Assembly (NCBI RefSeq): GCF_905475465.1
Contig: NC_062256.1
Span: forward strand, 1,435,662-1,499,661
DNA from: Pieris napi
Taxonomy: Eukaryota > Arthropoda > Insecta > Lepidoptera > Pieridae
Direction: 5' to 3'
Length of the DNA: 64,000 nt
In this document: positions 57,601 to 64,000 of the stretch, in pieces
Position numbering within the stretch: position 1 is the stretch's first letter
Layout: the number at the start of each line of letters is the position of its first letter
The notes under the pieces: generated by a model
What the model was told of the DNA's origin: nothing
Seen by the model: only the letters and a program-made list of their open reading frames with translations
Databases searched by the model: none
Translations under genes and position numbers: made by a program

Positions 57601-59863
57601 CGTTTTGCCATGTATATCATTTATAATAAAAAATGGGGGTTGATCGTAGAGGGGTGAAAATTAGGGGTTGTATGTACTTTTTAATGCTGTATCATAAAAA
57701 ATAAAAATATTTTTTTTTATCTAAAAATTAAAAAAAAAATTGGGGTGGACTACCCTTAACATTTAGGGGGATGAAAAATAGATGTTGTCCGATTCTCAGT
57801 TATACCCAATATGCACAAAAAAATTCACGAGAATCGGTCAAGCCGTTTCGGAGGAGTTTAACCACAAACACCGCGACACGAGAATTTTATATATTAGATT
57901 TGTTAGACATGATAGCTATTTTCTGATAATGAATGAGTACACCATTTCAGATATAATACATTATTTAATCCGGGGTTGCCGTTGGGAAAAATAGAAGCCA
58001 TAGAGAAGACATCGATAGGTACGGCTGGCAAAATAATTTTGAAATTTGACAAGGCTTGGTGGCACGGACAGGACGCATATTACGGTTTCATGTGGAAGCT
58101 TGAGGATAAAGTAAAACTACGAATTGAGGATTATTGGATGACGAAGATTTTTGGGGCGGGCAGGCCCAGGGGATCCACAAATACGTTATCTTTTTGGACT
58201 AGTGGGGAAGTGGGGAAATTGGTATTTATCTTTTCAATAATAATATAAATATTATTCCTGTTTAGCTAAGTATTAATATATGAAGATCACCAATTATTAC
58301 AACCAACAATTTGACGGCTCATTGGTGACAGTTCATGCGAATCCATGGGTCCCGGGTTCGATCCCCGGCTGAGACAAACATCGATGTGATGAGCATTAGG
58401 TGTTGTGCTTAGGTCTTGGGTATTTCAAATATGTATTTATATGTCTATCTATCTATAATATGTATGTATATCCGTTGCCTAGTACCCATAACACAAGCTT
58501 CACCAGCTTAGCATGGGACTAGATCATCGTTTTAAAACAAATCAACCATTTTGGAGATAACAGTTGGACATTGAAACATTTGTCGCCTCGTTAAATTTAG
58601 AATGATTATCAAAAGTCTTTATTCAATAACTAATTTAAAATGGCAATACCCTAATTCTTAACCTAAAACTACTAAAGAAACAAAAAAAATCGTTTTTAAA
58701 TAACTTTAAAAATATATTTCTTATAATCCAGTTAGAAGTACTGCCAGAGGACATTGTGAAGCAAAAGTGCATGGAGCTTTTGCGAAAATTCATGGGAAAA
58801 TTGTATGATATTCCGGAGCCGACAGGAATTATAAGGTACGTTTAAATGCAAAATGTATCGCCAAAATGAATGGACCTTTCGGACAACAGCCCTGCGATTC
58901 TGTAACTCACTTCTCGAACTCACACAGTGATTTATTTAAACAATGGTTAGCGTGTAGTATTAACACAAAAAAATATTTAATTTGGAGCAGCCCTGCGATT
59001 CTGTAACTCACTTCTCGAACTCACACAGCGGTTTTCGCATCGGTTATCGCTCTCAAATCAGTCGTGAAGCAGTCATTTTATGATTTGGCACTCTGAAAAG
59101 GTGGGAGCTTGTAGTTTATTGTTTATCAGAATGCCAAATCATAAAATGACTGCTTCACGACTGATTTGAGAGAGACCGCCGATGCGAAAACCGCTGTGTG
59201 AGTTCGAGAAGTGAGTTACAGAATCGCAGGGCTGCTCCAAATTAAATATTTTTTTGTGTTAATACTACACGTTAACCATTGTTTAAATAAATCAGTGGCG
59301 CTACAACCTCTTTAGGTCTGGGCCTCAGATTTCTGAATGTTTCATGATCATTTTTAAATCTAATAGGCAAGTAGGTGATCAACCTCCAGTGCCTGACACA
59401 CGCCGTCGACTTTTTGGGTCTAAGACATGTCGGTTTCCTCACGATGTTTTCCTTCACCGTTCGAGCAAATGTTAAATGCGCACATAGAAAGAAAGTCCAT
59501 TGGTGCACAACTGGGGATCGAACCTACGACCTCAGGCATGAGAGTCACACGCTGAAGCGTGTTCAACACTGCTCAACCATTGTTTAGTAGCGTTTATATT
59601 CTACAATTTATAAATTCCTTTACAGATCCTCCTGGTTCTCAAACCCCTTCACCCGTGGTAGTTATTCTTATGACAATCGTCTGACGACACAGAACGCGAA
59701 CGACCGAAGATTGCTCGCGGAGCCATTGCGCGACTCACTCGGAGTACCTCGCGTTTTGTTCGCGGGAGAGGCCACAGATTCTCATCACTTCTCAACCGCG
59801 CATGGCGCTGTCGATTCAGGGCACAGAGAAGCAATGAGACTTATAAACAATAGTAAATTGTAA
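54604..59863 (+). CDS. PAO-4: FAD polyamine/amine oxidase, start codon changed to ATA
   Basis: Seven exons: 54604-54776 (exon edge 54595), 55471-55686, 55938-56154, 56489-56664, 57951-58221, 58732-58835 and 59626-59863. All have intact junctions and phases, equal in length to PAO-3 exon by exon. The protein ends NNSKL, a peroxisomal signal, and keeps GLGCAG and GEATDSHHFSTAHG. The codon aligned with Met1 of PAO-3 is ATA (54604-54606). The next in-frame Met is inside EAMDRIGGR, after the nucleotide-binding loop, so initiation there would give a dead enzyme. Either an upstream exon supplies a start, or the gene is a very young pseudogene or polymorphic null allele. No other lesion is visible. 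Introns 4, 5 and 6 have gained a LINE tail, Helitron, S2 SINE, R3 MITE and S1 SINE. An aataaa overlaps the stop region at 59865. Confidence 0.75.
57065..57345 (+). mobile_element. LINE 3' tail, family L1a, in PAO-4 intron 4
   Basis: 'cctcgacgtccgtcgttcca', 'ccaccactatgtggaaccag' (TTTMWNQLP) and the shared end 'gcctccttcccgtttgcctc'. It is absent from PAO-3 intron 4. Confidence 0.75.
57581..57898 (-). mobile_element. Short non-autonomous Helitron in PAO-4 intron 4
   Basis: On the minus strand it starts A|TCTAATATATAAAATTCTCG and ends with a hairpin (ggcaaaacgacgtttgcc), then GGATCAG-CTAG|T. It is the same family as 16147-16455. It lies about 50 bases upstream of exon 5 and is absent from PAO-3. 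Confidence 0.8.
58318..58530 (+). mobile_element. S2 SINE in PAO-4 intron 5
   Basis: 'gctcattggtgacagttcat' (decayed box A), box B 'gggttcgatccccggctg', the 'tctatctatctataatatgt' tract and the tail 'gcttagcatgggactagatc'. PAO-3 intron 5 is continuous across this point. Confidence 0.8.
58886..58930. repeat. R3 MITE left-end fragment
   Basis: 'cagccctgcgattctgtaac' followed by 'tcacttctcgaactcacaca'. It stops abruptly at the start of the 58-bp palindrome arm. Confidence 0.7.
58931..59291. repeat. Nested palindrome: R3 MITE framed by 58-bp inverted arms
   Basis: A full R3 MITE (58989-59233) sits exactly in the centre of arms 58931-58988 and 59234-59291. The arms match at 57 of 58 positions when inverted. 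Other R3 copies lack these arms. It is in PAO-4 intron 6. Confidence 0.85.
59283..59578 (-). mobile_element. S1 SINE in PAO-4 intron 6
   Basis: On the minus strand: 'tgagcagtgttgaacacgct', 'tgaggtcgtaggttcgatcc' (box B) and 'gaaaacatcgtgaggaaacc'. It ends just 50 bp before exon 7. Confidence 0.75.
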
Positions 59864-60389
59864 TAATAAAATATATAATATATATATATTCATGAGTTTT
59901 TCTTTAAATAATACCCGTCTTTGACTTTTGACTATTTCGGTAGCTTAGTCCAAAAAGGTGTTAACGACGGCGACTTATCGATACGTACGCGCAATAATAA
60001 ATTTGTGTTGGCTTAGAGTTGAACTCGCAATGTTGCTTCAAAACACGAAAATATAATTACTTATCACGACTAACTTGCCTCAGTTCTGCGCTGGAGTACT
60101 TTTGTGAGGAAATTCAGTAGATGTGTATAAAGTTTTTATTACTCAGATTTTTTTTAAAACTTTTATAGGCTATGCCTCTTAAAAGCTTTTAGGTAGTTTA
60201 GGTGTTTTATTAAGGTCTAACCTTTTTTTACGGACTCGGTATTTTGACAGTACTAAGTTAATATATCCTTGAAGCTGTTATGACTGTAAAAAAGAATCCA
60301 AACAAAACATGCCTGTATATACCGAGGGATCCAACACAGCTGTGGGTGCCTGTGTGTTGCACCGTGATGTATTCATAAAATTGTTACGC

Positions 60390-60660
60390 CATCAAACTAT
60401 TTTATCACCTTCCTAGATCACTGCCGTGTAATGCTTTCAAGGGGAAGGTGATTAAATTTTTAAAGGCAAGGTGCCTTTATAGCGTGGACGAGTATTTGGG
60501 CCATAAGTTTGACAACAATTATTATAAATAACTTAACTTATTATTATGACATTGTAAAAATTAATAAGACATTTGCAAGCCTATTTATATATGGCTGATT
60601 GTGCAGATTTTTGTAATTGATCGACGTAATTGTACCACTATCCTTGGCAAATAAACTATT
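60390..60660 (+). mobile_element. LINE tail between PAO-4 and PAO-5
   Basis: 'LPRSLPCNAFKGKVIKFLKA' then RCLYSVDEYLGHKFDNNYYK and a stop, the usual C terminus of insect LINE polyproteins. A short 3' UTR ending in a tatta-rich tail follows. Confidence 0.7.
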
Positions 60661-60848
60661 TATTATTATTGTGATTAAAAACTACTGAATAGATTTTAAT
60701 GAAACTTTAAAATATGTAGTAGATATAGCTTATACATCCGAATAACATATAAGCTACAATTTATAAAGATATTGTGTAAATTGTCCAAAATATCAAGTAG
60801 GAGAAAGTTTACCAACTGCGAGCTATTTTGGCGTGCGCTGTCATAACT

Positions 60849-60985
60849 GCCCTGCGATTCTGTAACTCACTTTTCGAACTCACATAGCGGTTTTCGCATC
60901 GGCGGTCGCTCTCAAATCAGTCGTGAAGCAGTCATTTTATGATTTGGCATTCTGAAAAGGTGGGAGCTTGTAGTTTATTGTTTAT
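60849..60985. repeat. R3 MITE, left half only
   Basis: It starts 'gccctgcgattctgtaactc' and stops at 'tagtttattgtttat', the hinge of the fold-back. The right half is missing. Confidence 0.75.
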
Positions 60986-61362
60986 ACGAGACTAACGAGA
61001 TAGTAACGATAACGTAACGAGAGTTGTATGTGGTGTATTATATGTATTATATGTGTATGTGTATTATATTATGTGTTCTAGAATATAATTATTATATACT
61101 AGCTATTAAAACAATATTTGTACAATAATGTAGCGTGAAAGACATATTTATCTTCTTTAAAACCCAGAAGCGATAAAGTGCTTTTCCTGTCCATTTTTAT
61201 TAATTATTTAACCTTAAATTTGTAAGTTATACTTATGAACATTCTAGAAAGAGAAGTCACCATAACAAAGGAGAGGATGCGGAGTTACATATCCCGTGGT
61301 TTATAAATTAAAAACGAGATTTATATTTGAAACCTTTTACATACTAAATACTATAAACTTAC

Positions 61363-63821
61363 TAGCATCAGCTCGAACAATGTCTTGTACCCATATCTAT
61401 GCCAACTCATGTGTTGGTGGCCTTTTAAATCCTCGTACTCACTCTGAGCATTGACCTCGTTCCAGTCATTTGTAGCCTCGTGGACGCTTATATACGCGTT
61501 CATTAGCCTTAAAAACTCTGGTAGGAAACCTGTGTCTTTAATCAAATAGTGGTACTTTGATTTCACGTAAAGTAGTAACCTGAAATGGGAAAAATATAAG
61601 AATACCAGCTTATGTATGGAAAGCGCTGTGTCTGTGATAAGAAAGTCTTGACGAACCAAAGTAATTCGGCACCCGATCTAGATATAGGTACTTGTAGTAC
61701 GAAAGCATTTTCCTCTTTATAACATTTGTAAAGATAAAACTTTTTTTTTTAATATTCCTTAAATATTAAAATAACCAACAAGCATTATATAAGTAGTTAT
61801 ATCTACAAACCCTTGAACTAATTGAGACAAATAGACGTATTACAAAATACCTGCTTGTGATGAATTCACCCAAGCCACCAACAAAATTTTTATGTTTTTG
61901 TCCAACCAATACAAAGCAAAAATTCACGAGGTCGTTCAACAATAAATCATCATCAGTCTCCGTCCCATCGGATCGGTACCCCTTGAAGATGGGATCTTGG
62001 TGTATAATTGTAATATTGTGTTGCATAGCAATTCTGTAGGTGCTGCTGTTGCATGTACCATGGATCCTGAAAGCACATATGGATTGGATTATCCCTTTCT
62101 TGCAAAACAATAACAAATATACTTATCAGCGGGTTTCTAGGTGAGGTACTGGGACAACTTTTAATTAATATTTTATTTTTATTCAATTTAGATAACAATT
62201 ATTTGTTTCAAGTGTTATAATATGAAAATGCTTTGCTAATTAACAAAGCTAAATACAAGGATTTAGTATATTTTTGTAATAATAACATAGTCCCTCAAAA
62301 ATATCACAATTTTTATAAGAATTTGTCAGTAACAGATGTTCAAGAAGCAGACAAAAGTGACGAAGATTAACACAATTTAAAATATTTTTATTTGTAATTT
62401 TTTGATAAAAACAGTTATTTTTCTAATAACTACTTGTAGTTACGTAAATAATTAAAGTTTGAACCGAACTTCTAATTATTATTTTATAATTTTAATAGTA
62501 CAACATGTCAATGGCTTGTTGCTTGACCTCAACATCTCTTTATATAAAGTTCCTACTGTGATTTATTGTATAAGAATATTAATTTCTAGAAGTATTAAGT
62601 TAAATTAATAATTATATTCGTACACCAGTACGTACTGTGTTATAAAGACATTTATAAATATTTATATTTGAAATTAATAAATATCTATTTAAATGAATTT
62701 GTTTCCATATTTTATACATTCCTGCTACATAATTAGAATAAAATTTTAACAATGTTTTTCAGAAGTATTATAATTATTAGGTACACGTTTTAATTGTCTA
62801 TTTAAAAACAAAAGTAGTTGGATAAAATCCTGTTATTCTTTGATTTCTACTAATAGAAAACGCTAAGTCCATGCACACTATGAGTTACATTACGCTATAT
62901 ACGCACGGCAGAAGATTTTCTTGTTATTCCAAACTACAAAACTCCAACTTCTATAAATTGATATAAATCGGTGTTATTAGGAGAAAATATTGGATAAAAT
63001 AATGAAAATAAGTTACAAATTCGATTTTTGACATAACTAATATATTGTTTTTTATTATTCCAAGGATTTCATTTATTTTTCTGTATTATCTTACATATCC
63101 TCATTTACTCCACCAACTGTGAGTTAGCGGAATGTATTCGCATCTTGAACTAGAGTTTTACCTGTTACATTCCGCTAACTGGTGCTAACTTTAAAACCAA
63201 AAATATTTACGAAATTTTATTAATGGGGTTTGAAGCAAGAGTAAATCAGCTAGTCACATAAAAAAAATCATAAATATGTCTGTAATAATAAAGATTTTAT
63301 CAAGTTTTTTCATTCAATTGCTTCTCCTGTAAACCTACGAATTTGGAGTTAGAGTAGTGTTAATTGGAGGCATCGATATGTGATTGAACCTATCAAAGGC
63401 GAACCGAAAAGTACAGGTTGAAATAAGTATAAGTATAAATATCAAACATTCAGTTAAAAACGTGTGCCACTTCAAAAGCCATTCAAGTTGAAACTTCGTA
63501 AAACAAGGAACATAAAGTAATATATGAGCCAGAACTCTATCAGTGACAACTCTTTTATATAGGTACAAATTTAAAAAAATGCATTAATGTCCCTTTTTTT
63601 TCTTTTGAGATAAATAATTTCGAAATAATACATTGGCTCACAAATTACCATTCTGCACCAACTTCAACAACGCCATCACCAAATGGCACAGTCTGAACTC
63701 GACCACCGATCCTGTCCATGGCTTCGAGGCCTAGAACTTTCTTCCCAGCTTTCGCCAATGTACTCGCAGCAGAGACGCCGGCGCACCCCAAACCAATTAC
63801 TATGATGTCGTATGTATGCAT
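61363..63821 (-). pseudogene. PAO-5: inverted partial amine oxidase copy (exons 1-3 only)
   Basis: Exons 63821-63649, 62066-61851 and 61579-61363 are open, in phase and equal in length to PAO-3 exons 1-3. They include GLGCAG and the RVQT variant shared with PAO-3. Homology continues into intron 3 and stops near 61165, before any exon 4; none follows down to PAO-4. The catalytic C-terminal half and the second FAD motif are therefore missing. The acceptor before exon 1 reads ttgataa instead of ttgatag. Sequence beyond 63821 matches the PAO-4 upstream region ('gtctggtaacctaaacgcta' when inverted), and the duplication runs off the right edge. It is most likely a pseudogene. A chimeric or truncated transcript is possible because the three exons have no stops. 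Confidence 0.8.
62210..63640 (-). other. PAO-5 intron 1
   Basis: It is partly homologous to PAO-3 and PAO-4 intron 1 (63400-63545 inverted matches 43000-43150). The rest is AT-rich, with an inverted pair 'gttagcggaatgta'/'tacattccgctaac' near 63123-63180. No gene is seen. Confidence 0.5.
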
Positions 63822-64000
63822 TGAAGATATTTATCAAGTAAAAATATTTTAGTTTTTACGTAAAATTCAAATTTTAAATCTTGCTGGACATGCTCTCAGA
63901 ATTTACCAAAAGTTTTTCATTAGCGTTTAGGTTACCAGACTTAGGTATATGTCTGACTAATACTTTTTCCATAAGATGTTTTTCTTCACCATACAAATTG

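Noticed and set aside
59870..61160. Exons 4-7 of PAO-5 on the minus strand
   Set aside because: Searched for the NTYNNGPGL, WWxxG, LPEDIV and GEATD blocks on the minus strand and found none; the stretch holds a LINE tail and half an R3 MITE.

Overview
This window is eukaryotic nuclear DNA from an insect, most likely a moth or butterfly. The evidence is AT-rich sequence, GT-AG introns with short exons, conserved animal genes in pieces, and a heavy load of short repeats of lepidopteran type: tRNA-derived SINEs, short Helitrons, fold-back MITEs and 5'-truncated LINE tails. There is no operon structure, CRISPR array or bacterial gene. The species cannot be named from the sequence alone.

Positions 1-13 kb hold small conserved or unrecognised genes. 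They are the 5' part of an F-box gene on the minus strand (1375-3294), a divergent LLPH/LAPS18-like nucleolar protein (3735-4160), two small C2H2 zinc-finger genes on the minus strand (4910-5622 and 9825-10642), an unrecognised, probably secreted protein on the minus strand (7328-7975), and a four-exon C16orf87/UPF0547 homologue (11335-12583).

Positions 14.8-64 kb are a cluster of FAD-dependent amine oxidases of the polyamine oxidase type (PAOX/spermine-oxidase-like). I reconstructed exons from conserved splice sites and phases. PAO-1 (minus, 14837-26690) has a signal-peptide exon, no C-terminal peroxisomal signal, and two alternative versions of one internal exon. PAO-2 (plus, 28411-34506) and PAO-3 (plus, 42739-45950) are complete seven-exon genes ending in Ser-Lys-Leu, a type 1 peroxisomal signal. 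PAO-4 (plus, 54604-59863) is intact except that the homologous start ATG reads ATA. PAO-5 (minus, 61363-63821) is an inverted partial copy with exons 1-3 only. A broken relic of a PAO-2-like gene lies at 51868-52998. The cluster therefore grew by tandem and inverted duplication. It now pairs one probably secreted enzyme with several probably peroxisomal ones.

Between PAO-3 and the relic is a single-exon 757-codon gene (minus, 48538-50811) that looks like a transposase or a transposase-derived protein. It is flanked by inverted motifs and repeated 'tccacagaa' sites. The remaining sequence is intron or intergenic DNA full of repeats. Comparing the paralogous introns of PAO-3 and PAO-4 shows which elements arrived after duplication. 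All exon models are read by eye; none is backed by transcript data.
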